Source of the DNA: Saturnia japonica
Taxonomy: Eukaryota; Arthropoda; Insecta; Lepidoptera; Saturniidae
Length of the DNA stretch: 64,000 bases
NCBI GenBank assembly: GCA_033032175.1
Contig: CM065304.1
Location: 6,634,001-6,698,000 of the forward strand
Reading direction: 5' to 3'
Shown: piece by piece, positions 21,991 to 33,130 of the stretch
Numbering within the stretch: the stretch's first letter is position 1
How the letters are laid out: every line of letters starts with the position of its first letter
Position numbers and translations under genes: made by a program
Notes under the pieces: generated by a model
Told to the model about the DNA's origin: nothing
The model's input: only the letters and a program-made list of their open reading frames with translations
Database searches by the model: none

Positions 21991-23279
21991 GAAAGTGCGA
22001 TTAAAAATTCATGTATGTACATTTATGTTTTATAATTATCACATTTGTTAGAAAAGTTCTTAATATATAAAATGCTTTAAAATCTTAGCTCAGACTGCAA
22101 AGTATTTTTATTTATTGTAAATAATTGCCACCCTTCAAGAAGATTCACCGGGACGTGTTACGCTTCGGCAAACATATCCAATTACAGATAAATACAAAAG
22201 TCTTTATTAATTAATACGTTTATTACGAAGGAATAACATCCGGTCGCCACATCTTATTTCTCACCGTTCTAGGTAATAATATGTTAGATGAGAAATTATT
22301 ATTGTTTTTGTATTTAACAGAGCTCACAGTTAAAAATGTAGGCATCTTTTAATTAAGTGCGTCATTTTTCGATCTTCTGCTCCTACAATCGGTTGTCCAA
22401 TTCTACATTTGTCTAATACATTTAATTTAAATCGCTCTTTACGACCGTTGTTACTATAATTAACACTGCATAATATGTACACCAACATTACATGAAACGC
22501 CATTTATCGGTCCAAAATATAGGTACTAAAATCCACTTTCATTCTGTAAACAAAAAAAAAAAACATGTTGCTGGAGCAAAGATAAAGACGTTATTAAAAC
22601 TGTTGCTTCTTTAGAATACTCGTGTTGCCTTACATCTAATTATTTACATTATTTACACAAGTAGTGAAAATCTTATGGAAAAAACATAAAGCAAAATTTG
22701 CCAGGTCATTATAATTATTTATAGAAATAAAGGTGTATAATATTGATACGGTCACTATAAATGTTGATAGGTAATGTAGTGATTGATTAGATAACAATTT
22801 ATAACATAGTTGTTGAGTAGATGCTTCCATAGACACTAACTAAAATAACTGATTTAGTTTTACAAGAGATCTCACAACTTTTTGTAGTGAAATAACTGCG
22901 TTTCGAAACTTGGCGTTTATTTACATTTTATGGTATTAATATGATCTCATTTCTTTTTGTAGGTCAGGTCATTTTTCTTTTTTTCTCGAGTAATTTTGGG
23001 CGTCAGCTACTGATTTTCTTAAAGCCCACTATACAAAGTTATGGCCGCTTAGGTTCGGATGCAGATCCGTAGGTGATAATTTTCCGCAGACTTACTTTGC
23101 ATTCCCGCATTCCCTTCCTCCAGAATCACCGTGTGCTGCCCCTCTAGCCGCGTAAACCAAACATGCGTTAGTTGAACGTAATGTTTAATAATTATTATTT
23201 TTCTTTTTATAAATAATGAAATTTCGGGAATTTTCATTTTTCTTAGTAAGACTATTGTGAGCTTTTTATACTCTATAAT
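21991..23279. other. No gene recognised
   Basis: AT-rich, with short frames only. 23090-23160 is slightly richer in GC but has no domain or splice pair. Confidence 0.4.
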
Positions 23280-23655
23280 AAAATTCCGAAGCACATTACT
23301 GATTTACCAGAGAATAAGTTCAAGGACCATATCAACTGTCAAAAGGTTATTTTAGGTGGTAAGGCTAACCTTAACCTTTTGGTTAGGCCCAAGTGTATTA
23401 GGCTATTATAGGGTGGATTATTATGTGAATGATAGTGATGTTTGGAAGTGACTCCCTTTCTGTGCATCCACTAAACTATATGGTTATTATTATTGCATTA
23501 AACTAGTATTAGTAGTAGTGTATTAATAGTATTGAAAAAAAAAGATAAACTCGATCGAGTTTCTCACCGTTTATTCTCGATGGCTGGAATGTTTTCCGAA
23601 TAGGCGCGGTGGTAGTTTTTTTGACGTTCATCTTTTCTTTCCTTTATAGGCTAAA
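23280..23655 (+). repeat. LINE 3' end, family E copy 1
   Basis: The first part translates as KHITDLPENKFKDHI, matching the C-terminus of a Jockey-like ORF2 (other copies continue KRV..., YYRVDYYVNDSD and WK then stop). The 3' untranslated part holds actcgatcgagtttctcacc and a ttttttgacgttcatc tail. Related copies are at 35041, 53708 and, inverted, 60850. The ORF is truncated on the left, as is usual for LINEs. Confidence 0.7.
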
Positions 23656-25660
23656 ATCTAACAAAATTTTAAGGTTTGTGAGATAGAGGTACCTTAGAAT
23701 TCTGATGATCGATGAGTGTTGCAGTGACAAAATTAAAGAACTTTGACTAGCGATAATTCGTAAACTATAAGGTATAATTATTCTAGTATGTCTTCTAAAT
23801 CTCTAAAAAACCCATTCTTCTTTCTTTATAGACAACAAAGTTACAGGGGACTCAAAAGTGCCGTAAGACGCTTCGAGAAAAGGATGGTACGCTCGTCCCT
23901 TGCGCTCGACTTGGCGGGGGCACTAGCGTGCCCCAGACAAATAAATTAATAATTTAAGTTAAAAAAATCACAATGCTTTTTTTAAGTCCAAATTAATGTA
24001 ATTGTACCAAATGGATACTTCATTCATCATTAAAATTACAATATAAATACAGCATGTATTAAAAGCCCGTCGGATCAGTGAAGGTTTTATTATTATAGAT
24101 ATCGAGATTATATTCTGTTTATATATCTCAGATATAAGTAAAAAAATGACCCCTAATAAAATGTAAAAAAAATAGTTAAATGAGGAAACTTACATGGCAA
24201 TTCAGGCGGTGCGAGTTAGTGTATCGCCATATGATCAAACGTACCGCAGAACCGCGCCAAAGCTGGCGACGGTATAACGTTTTAAAAATTTGTTAAATTT
24301 TAGGGAAACTAAATATTAATTTTAAATAGCAATAACATTTTTATTTACATAATAAATAAAATTTTGATTTTTTTTTTTTGTAATGTCATTTGGCTACATA
24401 TTATATACCCTGTTCGGATTCGAAGGGGTTTATAATAAATATTGTATACGAATAAGTCATGATAGTAGTAAGTACAATTGATCACTTTGCTAGATCGCGT
24501 GCGTCGCGCGGGCCGCGCCGGCGCAGATTTGCTTTCACTTATCCTTAACGTACAGTGTATACTCACACATATACGCAAATAAGTACTGTGTGCTACTGAA
24601 CGAGATAAAGACCGGTCTGCATAATATATAATACAAACACAACACAAACACGTGATTGCAACTGGCATTTAAGATGATATTTAGATGATATATTTTCTTT
24701 AGCGTAGACCTAAGTAAATTTAACGCAATTATTAGTGTCCCACTGAAACAGGATTTTTTTGCCAGAACCGAAACCTAATTTTCAACCTTGGCTTTAGCTG
24801 AAAATGAAATTTATTTAGACATGTTAAAGTATTGTATTGCATACAGAACATAAGTCTAGTTTTACTATTTTTTGAACATATACGCTACACTTGGTGCAAG
24901 AAATATTTATGGTTAGCGCGTAATTTTAAATCTGTGTTTTCTTCTGAGGCATTTATTTTTTATATGATATAATCTATAGGATAATGTTAAACTTCATTAA
25001 ATGCCCATTGTAAGTAAATAATATACAATAAATATGTATTTATCTGGTTAAGGATTATCTACCTAATACTGAATTGGAGAAAATAGTTATGCAAATAATC
25101 TAATATCTTTAATTAATATACGTGTGTTACAACAAAACTACCTTAATGCTAATGCTATAGCGAACTTTTCTCTAAGATTTTTGAAGAACTATAATTCTCT
25201 AATACCTATACTATTTTAATGTATCTCTTAAGGAGTACGCTAGTAATAGATTTCGATTATTTTGACGACTTGAATATAAAACAGTATTTTTTTTCTATTA
25301 AACATAAACTTCATTAGAATGTATTGTAAATACTAACATTTCGCAAAAAATCGCTAAATGATTAGGAAATTATAAGCGCAGTCGCGAAAACCGACTTTTT
25401 TTTTATACTAATATATTTAGATATACAATAACAATTTTACATGAACAAAAGTAAAAAAAAATTACGTGCGTGTGTGTGTCAGGTCCTACGCACGATTGGA
25501 GCTTATTCCTATAAATACGATTGTCTTTGAATATGCAATAAGCAAAGAGGTGATTGATTTACTGACTGACTGGCTGAATGACCGACCGACTGATTGATTG
25601 ATTGAGTGGTTAATAATTTATCTAAAAACAAGATTATGTATGTATACACATACATGATTC
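23656..25660. other. No gene confirmed; CpG-rich patch inside
   Basis: About 24490-24530 is a short CpG-rich patch (cgtcgcgcgggccgcgccgg) within AT-rich DNA. A minus-strand frame of 107 codons crosses it (24345-24668) without a recognisable domain. A tcagt initiator-like word lies on the minus strand near 24595. It could be a minor promoter, but evidence is thin. Confidence 0.3.
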
Positions 25661-26130
25661 CAAAATGTAACACTCACGTGGACTACAGAATGCCATCGAT
25701 CGGACACATGTGTGAATCTCCGAAATGGTTGGAAGGAAAAAGGCATAGAAGAATAATCCAACGTATTTTCATAGTTTATATAATTTACCAATTACCAACT
25801 GAAGGTTCGGTTTCAGTTTCGGCTAAAGATCAGCTGAAACTTCGGCAACACCGAAATTCAAATTTCGTAGATTGTCGCGAAACTTTCGACCAACAATGGG
25901 AGAGTTCGTAGCACGTATATATCTATCTCTACGCTCTCGTATACGTCTCGACTTCAGTGTTAAGAATATTGTGAACATCATTAAAAATTAATATATTCTA
26001 TTTCTATTAATAAGGAATCTCTACTTTATACATATCTTTATACAAAGTTTACTTATGGTTGTAGTAGTACGTCTACGAGATTACTACGTTCATCGAGTAT
26101 TTAATTATAAATCTACGCTCGCGTGGACTA
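25661..26130 (+). repeat. Family C-like fragments and sequence between
   Basis: Words such as cacgtggactacagaatgcc (25676-25696) and tcgcgtggactacggaatcc near 26112 match the family C head. Between them gaaggttcggtttcagtttc and similar Cgg/ttc-rich words suggest another repeat. The 101-codon frame at 25606 spans these and is not a gene. Confidence 0.35.
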
Positions 26131-27480
26131 CGGAATCCTCTTAAGCAAAATAATAATTATATATACGCTAAAATGACTTCTAAAATATATACTTCTTATT
26201 AAAGAAATCGAAACACCCATGAAGTTTGGTTTGAATGAGGCTTATGATTTTTTTATGCTAAAACAAAAGAAGGAAATGATGTCAGTTAATTGGGGATATT
26301 ATGTTTCAAATTAAAATTAAACTTCTTCAGCTAGCGTGCTTTGTTCAGACCTAATCCTGATTAGATCCTGGACGGCGAGTAAACATACCAGTCTCCCGAT
26401 AACGCTAATACATTCTATTAACAGCAGAGAGGCTAAGATGCAATTATGCGGCCAAAACACGTTGACTAAGCTCTCAATTCAGCAATACCACGACTTGGGC
26501 GGCTTCAGTGGGCGATGTATCCATATTTGTTAGGAAAAAAATCTCTTTGGTAGGATGTAACAAAGCTTTGTTACCAATCACTATTTAAAAAACGATATTT
26601 TTGGCAAAAACCAAGGTACTAAATGTAAAAATTCCGCCGGAATACACATTGAAAACAATCTACACATTGAGTGAGCTCCACATTCATTTATAGGATGAAA
26701 ATTCGAAAATTTAAATTCATATTTGGAATTGTATAAACTAAACTACCAGCGGAGAATTTTTTTAATCTTATGAAACATCTTGTTACTTAAATTCTGCCTG
26801 AATAATCATGACTCATTGAAAACCAAAATTCAAGTGTATTTAGATTTTTTTGATGAGAAGCGCATTTATTATCTTTACCAAATGTAGCTACATCAAAACG
26901 TTTTCAGTGCAAAACGAGTCTCAATCAATAGCATAAAAACATGTGCTAATTTTATTATAAATGTATCTATCCTGTACACCCCTCAATTTAAGAAACGTTA
27001 AGATAGATGTAGTTGTGTCATAACTGTGCCGGCGTTTGCATGTGACCTTACAACGCCAAAGTAATCAAAAGAGAAAGCCGGTCATGCACAAAAATGTCTG
27101 TTTTACAGCTTAAACATTCTACGCTGATTGTCACGTTTGAATCTCTAATGAGTGGCTTAGAATAATACTTATTATATTGTAAACTTATAATAGTATGTAC
27201 ATAAATAAATATATTTATATTGTGCATGTAACGCCAAATGGACCTATATTATACTTATTATTACATATATAAGTAATTCTTTTTTTGTAAAATCAAAACG
27301 AAGGACAAACCTAACAGATTATATTATTGCCAAAGAAAATATGTAGGCAACCTCGAGATCAAGTTAGTAAAAAATGTTAATATGAAATATTTCCTAAATA
27401 AAACAGACGAGGACCATATAAGGTATCTGTATTTATAAATATCGAAAACTATTTTGGTGAGCAATTCTATAATAATTGAA
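26131..27480. other. No gene recognised
   Basis: AT-rich with short frames. The 65-codon frame at 26336 has no domain. Confidence 0.4.
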
Positions 27481-27735
27481 TTCTCGGGAAATTGTATTTA
27501 GATAATGTTGTACCACATAAAAGTTTGACTTTCCAATTTTACCTAGATAACGTCTTTTTTTACAAAATACTGAGTGTACAATTGCTCGATTGATGTGATA
27601 TAATAATAAATGTTCCGTCTTAAGAGTGCGTATCATTTGAAAACTAAAGCGGTTTATATGTAGTTTTCAAATTATTATAGGACTGAACCTAATGGAGGAC
27701 TGTGGCTGCAAACCATTACGCTGTTCTGCAGGAGT
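27481..27735 (+). repeat. Repeat family A, copy 2
   Basis: Holds ttctcgggaa, tagataatgttgtaccac, ccaattttacctagataac, a T-run and a diverged ccgag tail. Like copy 3 (41404) it is followed by the words attataggactgaacctaa, showing that the family extends beyond the core. Confidence 0.6.
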
Positions 27736-28889
27736 TACGCAGTAATGAAATAATAGTAAAAACATTAATAAAAGAAAGCTTTTAATCCAGATACGACATA
27801 CGTAGGTAATGAAAGGGTTTGCCGAGAAAAATGTGAAAAAAAACAAGCCCGGTGAAGCTGTAAAAGCCGTCTCAGAAAAAAATAAATTAAAAACGGGTGT
27901 AGAAAACTATTGCAAAGAGAGGATCCTCCGGCCAGACGGGTGTTATGTCTGGCGGGCAGCTGCCCAACGGTTGTAGTCGGGTTCTTGTATATATACTCAA
28001 TTAAAGGGTATATTTCTATAGCGCGATGTAGGATACGTCGTATGTGGCTCGATAGATGTCGCTATGTAGATGTCGCTACACGGGCTTTATTGCGTATTGA
28101 ACATATTTCAATAATTTTAAAAGCTTGTAGCGCTAATAAAAAAAAGGAGGTAAGGGTAATTTAAACTTAATAAATTTCTGCACGTTACAAGACTTGAAAT
28201 TATTGAAATAATTAATAAAAGTTTGCTTTCAAATAGTTTTTAAATATTTTTTTTGTTTTATTCTTGAATTTTTAAGGATGATGCGTTTGTTAGTGACGGT
28301 TCAGAACGACCTGACTGATTGAAATTATATTCACATAACATAAACGATGGTTTAGAGTTACGATAGCTGGCGCTGTAGTTATTATTAACAAACTTTGTAT
28401 CCATAAATACAGCTTACAAAATAAAATTGCTTATAATTACAATAGGTAATTACATGCCTCGATTTCTTTCTTTAACATTTATCCGATTGCGATGAAACTT
28501 TGGTAAGTTTTTGTGTTCACGCCTGTGAATATTTCTGTATTAGTACAATCAGTTTACAATAGTCGCTTTATTTCGAAGACAAATTTGTCAAAGACAAAGG
28601 ATTTGTCATAAACTGTTTTAGTACTCTAAAAACAATATTACTGTGTGGCAAAATACAACAGTAATATATAGGAAACGCTTGTGCTAGCTGATATTAAACG
28701 TGGCTAAGCTGCACGCACAGTCATGCATTTTTCATGAGTTTATAAAGTCTTCTTAAAAGCACAATACGCTGCAGGCGAGCTTCAAATAAACAATTTATTT
28801 TCATCTCTATTTTAAAACACTCACATTTGACACGAAGGTACTCAAAAAATATATAATGAAATATAATACATTTTGTTTCCTTCATGTAT
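27736..28889. other. No gene recognised
   Basis: 27848-27866 carries ggtgaagctgtaaaagccg, also present next to the inverted family A copy at 43545, so a second inverted fragment of that repeat lies here. The + frame at 27910-28164 has no domain. Confidence 0.35.
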
Positions 28890-29028
28890 CTATCTATACA
28901 ATTAATAAAATTGAAGTGTCTGTTTGTAATGTCAAAATAACAGCTTTTTACTAAATCCATATGAAAGTATGTAAAAAATAACAATTTTTACAATATTCTT
29001 GTTTGTCTGTCTGTTTGTTCCGGGTAAT
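28890..29028 (-). repeat. Repeat family C, 3' fragment (inverted)
   Basis: The words attaataaaattgaagtgtc and aataacagctttttactaaa match the inverted tail of family C as at 57491. Both sites give minus-strand translations containing LVKSCYFDI and RHFNFIN, which are by-products of the repeat. Confidence 0.7.
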
Positions 29029-29551
29029 ATAATTTATTAATTAAAAAAAAAAAACTTTGGAATTAAATTCAAAATAAAAATTTTGACCAATTTATTCAAC
29101 GATAACATTTAGTATATAAAAACATATTTTATCAGTAGCGATGAGCATAAGCTATATAATTATGTTTGAACGTTATTATTGATAAAGAATTAACGTAGAC
29201 ATAGCGTTGACAGGAAAATAATATATATTATTATGATGATTCATGCCATAAAAATGGTTTTTAGCAACAACAAAAGAAGTGAAAATTTACCTGGAAAATC
29301 GGAAAAATTAGGAAAACTTGAATTTGCTTTTGTGCTTGGATTTTTTATGAATTCAAGAACTCAAACGATTCGAACAATGGCTATGTGGAATTTCTTATTT
29401 GGTTTTCTCCGTTATGGTCATGGAAATATTTCAGGAAAATAAATTGTGGTGGTGGTCGAATTATTGAGTATTGAAATAAGCAGAACAACGTCTACCGAGC
29501 CAACTAATTTTAAAATAAATCCTATTCCGAATAAAATTTTGTGATTATTAG
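29029..29551. other. AT-rich stretch, nothing recognised
   Basis: The 69-codon frame at + 29233 has no known domain. Confidence 0.4.
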
Positions 29552-30171
29552 TAGAGATGAAACGGATATCCGGTAACTATCAGGCATCCGCCCGGATTCC
29601 GGATTGTAAAATTAAAAAAAAACATTATTTTACACAAGGCAAATCATACCACAATAGGTTATGCACACCGTTTATTTTTATAATCGCACGACAAAAATGT
29701 GTTTATTTTATTAATTAGTTTAGTACTCAAAATTAACAAGTGACAAATTTTGGCGAATGAATACCAAATTTTCCGCATTTGTTGGTGAGAGGCGATTCCG
29801 CTTGGCTTTGTATACCAGACCGGCTTCAGAAAATAGCCTTTCGCTGTAAACGCTACTGCCAGGTGCTGAAAGATAAATACTAACAAACCTTGACAACTGC
29901 GGGTACTAATTTAAATTATCTGACAATATAATAAACAAACGAACTGAGAAACAAACAAACTAATACGCGCGATAACACTCGAACGCACCCGAGTCGTTCC
30001 GATCTCCGCTCACGTGCGATAACACTCGAACGCGCCCGAATATTTCGGATTTCGTTCACCGCGCCAATATTCAAATCCAACTGATGGTGTCATGTAACGT
30101 GATAAAGGGCCGAATATCCGGCGCTCCGACCACTTAGCTTGCCGAATATCCGGTATCAGGCCAAACCACTA
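29552..30171 (-). mobile_element. hAT transposon remnant
   Basis: Both edges carry pyrimidine/G-rich gatatccgg-type words (cggatatccggtaactatc on the left, gccgaatatccggtatcagg on the right) typical of hAT ends. Inside lies the C-terminus of a hAT transposase on the minus strand and a direct repeat of 47 bp (29969-30015 and 30016-30062, sharing gcgataacactcgaacgc). The ends begin with tagagatg and, inverted, tagtggtt, which fit the loose hAT consensus, but I see no 8-bp target duplication. Most of the transposase is missing. Confidence 0.55.
29720..29866 (-). pseudogene. hAT transposase C-terminal dimerisation domain
   Basis: The minus strand reads 48 residues to a TAA: APGSSVYSERLFSEAGLVY, KAKRNRLSPTNAENLVFIRQ, NLSLVNFEY. 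This is the conserved hAT dimerisation region (SS..SER.FS.AG......R.RL.P.N.E.L.F...NL). It is preceded directly by tatctttcag, a good 3' splice site, so this may have been the last exon of the transposase. The rest of the protein was not found nearby. Confidence 0.85.
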
Positions 30172-30210
30172 TCCATTCCATCCATCCATCCATCCATCCA
30201 CTATCAATCC
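30172..30210. repeat. (TCCA)n microsatellite
   Basis: Several perfect tcca units run from about 30172 to 30200, right at the edge of the hAT remnant. Confidence 0.8.
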
Positions 30211-30549
30211 ACTGCTAAATCTACACCTAGGAGATCGCCGATGGATCCGGTCTTCGGTCCTCTACATTCAATCGTTGCCAGATTGAAGTAGTAATATATC
30301 CATATTACTACGTTTGCCTAAACTTTGCCTACACATAATTTTGTTCATACTCTTTTTTGGCTTTTTAGCCTTTTGTTCGTTTCAATCTCTACTAACACCA
30401 TACACATACTAAAACACCCGACATATTTATTTGTTAAACACATTAGATTTCTGAATAATCTATTAATTATAGTAAGATAAAGACTTTTAAGAGAATTATA
30501 CATAGAGGCATCTCTTTGGAAATATTTCTCTACTTGTGCCAGATCGACT

Positions 30550-30690
30550 GTTGAGTTGTGTTCCTGCGGTAAGTAGGGTTTCCAGAGTTTCTTCAGGAAA
30601 GTCCCTCTGATGTTACAAGCGTCCAAAGGCTACAATAAACGCTTACCAAAACGCAGGCCGTATGCTTGTTTGCTACGAGTACCTTAGTAG
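30550..30690 (+). repeat. Repeat family I, copy 1
   Basis: Contains ccagagtttcttcaggaaag, ctctgatgttacaagcg and aggccgtatgcttgtttgc. A diverged second copy at 48281 keeps agagcttctt, ttggtattacaagc and a cggtaacc...gcc tail. I recognise this word order from lepidopteran repeats, class unknown. The 93-codon minus frame across it is not a gene. Confidence 0.5.
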
Positions 30691-30734
30691 TACAAAAAGT
30701 GTATGTAAAAACTATAAATTGAAAAATTTACAAA

Positions 30735-30960
30735 TCAATTGGATCAAATCCAAATACGATATTTCTACTGTAGGTTGGTGAGAAGTTAGGTATCCTACAG
30801 ACTCCAGATGACGCTGAAGCATCAGGTCAAGGTTTTACTAATATCATTGAAGTAACAGAATACCAGATATCGACTCAATCAGACCTGTAGAATATATTCA
30901 CATCTATTTATCAACTAGAAAAGAGCTGATGATCTTTAAACGGCTGAAGAGATTTGCCTT
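30735..30960 (-). repeat. Repeat family G, copy 1 (inverted arm)
   Basis: Matches 31500-31725 in reverse orientation: ggttggtgagaagttaggta, cagatgacgctgaagcatca, gactcaatcagac, and aagagctgatgatctttaaa. A third copy lies at 51800. Confidence 0.85.
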
Positions 30961-31255
30961 ATTACCTATATAAAAATATATAATAAAATTATATATTTCT
31001 TTAATATTATTTATATAAAATATATATAAAAATGAACTTTATAAAACGTAAAATATGAAATTGCTCTACTGTCACACGCTCTCGCTTTGAAGCGTTCGCC
31101 TTTTGACATCGTAAAGGCTTCAACACCGTATGCAATTTCATTTTCACCCTTTTAGATAGAGTTACAATATGTTGATAAAGTGGAGGGAGGTATGCATCGT
31201 TCTTTGTACAATAAATGCATGGAAATAGCGCTTTCATGGATATTTTTATAATATA

Positions 31256-31960
31256 CTAGCAGTGCCCGGCGGCTCCGCACTCATTTATTACGCAGTAAAT
31301 ATTTTCGTCCCGTAATTTTATTCATAAACTCAGACACAAAAATAGGGTGTTATAAGTTAACGACTGTATCTGTGTATCTGTGTGCCTGTCTGTGGCATTG
31401 TAGCTCATAAACGGTTGAACCGATTTTGATCTAGTTTTTTTTTTGTTTGAAAGGCGACTTGATCGAGATTATTCTTAGCTATGATTCAAGAAAATCTGTT
31501 CAGCCTTTTGAAGATTATTAGTTCTTTTATAGCTCATAAATAGATGTGAGCATCTTCCACAAGTCTGATTGAGTCGAGATTTGGTATTATGTTATTATAC
31601 ATAAACTTCAATGGTATTAGTAAAACGTTGAGCTGATGCTGCAGCGTCATCTGGAATCCGTAGGATACCTAACTCCTCATCAACTTACAGAGATATCGTA
31701 TTTGGACTCATTGGAATGGTCTCAATAAACAAGTTATTTGGGTCGCGGTTTATTAAATTTTTAACTTACCTTGTTACGCATATTTTTGACAATTGATATA
31801 GTCTATTAATTGAGAAATGAAATATAGATACTTCCCGTGTACAAAATTTCATCAAAATCGGACCAGACACGCAAACATACATGCAAACATTTTTTGATGA
31901 AACATATGATGTAAAAATAACTTGTACAGACAGAACTACAGATTTATTAATATAGATAAG
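31256..31960 (+). repeat. Repeat family G, copy 2, nearly full
   Basis: Begins ctagcagtgcccggcggctc, continues gtagctcataaacggttgaa, attattcttagctatgattc, gctgcagcgtcatctggaat and cctaactcctcatcaactta. It ends with the tttcatcaaaatcggaccag block common to many lepidopteran repeats. No coding capacity seen. Confidence 0.75.
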
Positions 31961-32064
31961 ATAAACTAAAAATATTTTGCCTTCACTTCATGTGTTCTAA
32001 TATTTTTTTTTTTGTTTCAATTTTAGTGAATAATGAATAGGTATCTACAAATAAATATTTCTAA

Positions 32065-32112
32065 TTCTATACTAATGCTATAAAGTTCAAGAGATTGTTT
32101 GTTTGAACGTAC
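32065..32112 (+). repeat. Repeat family B, 5' fragment
   Basis: tctatactaatgctataaag followed by gattgtttgtttgaacgtac matches the left end of family B at 55987. It sits directly before a family C copy. Confidence 0.6.
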
Positions 32113-32167
32113 TAATCTCTAGAACTAGTGGTTAGAATTTTAAAATATTTTTTTACTTTTTATAACC

Positions 32168-32660
32168 TACTAGCTGTGTCCGCGGCTTTGCCGACGTGTA
32201 CTACAGAATGCGCGCACGAATCTTGTTTCCCCGCTCCCGGCTATTTTAAAGACAAAAATGCCTATTTTGGGTGTTCCTTAAAAAATGGTTATATATACCC
32301 GCTGACTTTCTTGTAGATCTTTTCAATTTCTACATTTATGTACTACATTAATTTGCTATATCTCTTATGGTTTACTCAGCGTAAGCCATTTAAGCGCCTG
32401 AATTGATTTACCATGGCCAGTTGTTTTTATGTTTGTGCAAAACTCTAATTCAAACTCAACAACAGTCTTAGTCCTGTAAAAATCAGTCCAAACGTTTCGA
32501 AGATTACCCGGCACAAACAGACAGACAAACAGACAAAAAAATTAAAAATGGGTTTTTGTTATAGGTATCGTATATACATTCATATACATTTAGTAAAAAG
32601 CTATGTTGATATTAAAAAAAGACACTTCAATTTTATAAATCGTGTAGATTTATTGAGGAA
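32168..32660 (+). repeat. Repeat family C, copy
   Basis: Begins ctagctgtgtccgcggcttt, contains ccgctcccggctattttaaa, tctcttatggtttactcagc and cagacagacaaacagac, and ends with gacacttcaattttataaat. The 62-codon frame at 32128 is a by-product. Confidence 0.8.
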
Positions 32661-32769
32661 ATTTATACAGTTTGATACGATACACCTCTCTTCTCGTTAA
32701 TGCGTCGCACGATAAAGTAATAATATCGCAGAGGTGAGCGGTATGATGATTATGAGTATATATATTCAC

Positions 32770-32880
32770 AGTCATTAAAGTCTGCTCAACGATTTAAGAT
32801 TAGCCACAATGTGCTTTGCAAGTTTATCAAAAGGCTTGATGGTTAATTCTTTTTTTAATAATTCTAAAGTTAACTCAACA
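32770..32880 (-). pseudogene. Unidentified protein remnant J, copy 1
   Basis: The minus strand reads TLELLKKELTIKPFDKLAKH then IVANLKSLSRL and a stop. The second copy (43830-44229) keeps LLNKKLVMKSFDDLTKYL at the same place. This is the C-terminus of some mobile-element protein that I do not recognise. A family D copy follows 45 bp to the right. Confidence 0.45.
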
Positions 32881-32924
32881 CAGGTGTAACACAATGAATA
32901 TTATATCACTAACCGGCTTTTTTG

Positions 32925-33130
32925 GGGGGTCTAAGTTCAATGGCACCGGTCAGGTTAGAATTCGCATTATTAATATATTAGTAACAGGTATTATAGATAG
33001 ATTTTAGCTTTCTACACTGCTTTTCCATGTAAACTTTAACCATGCCAAATATTGTGATATTTTTGTCTTCCCTGCACGCAATACGCTTAAAAAGGGGTAC
33101 AAAGTTTTTGCTTCACGTATTAATATATGT
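32925..33130 (+). repeat. Repeat family D, 3' half
   Basis: Holds gggggtctaagttcaatggc, ttagaattcgcattattaat, actttaaccatgccaaatat, cacgcaatacgcttaaaaag and ends at cttcacgtattaatatat. This end is shared with the copies at 12745 and 43500, so it is a true element boundary. Confidence 0.75.

Noticed and set aside
23541..23556. A 16-bp palindrome (aaactcgatcgagttt) as a binding site
   Set aside because: It arises by chance substitution in family E. The other copies read cctgatcgagttt or ccgatcgagttt and are not palindromic.
28721..28984. An 87-codon minus frame sharing LVKSCYFDI with 57422-57622 as a gene family
   Set aside because: Both lie on the inverted tail of repeat family C. The shared peptide is just shared repeat DNA.
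30345..31237. Minus frames of 93 and 76 codons as small genes
   Set aside because: The first crosses repeat family I. The second has no domain and is Lys/Ile-rich from AT composition.
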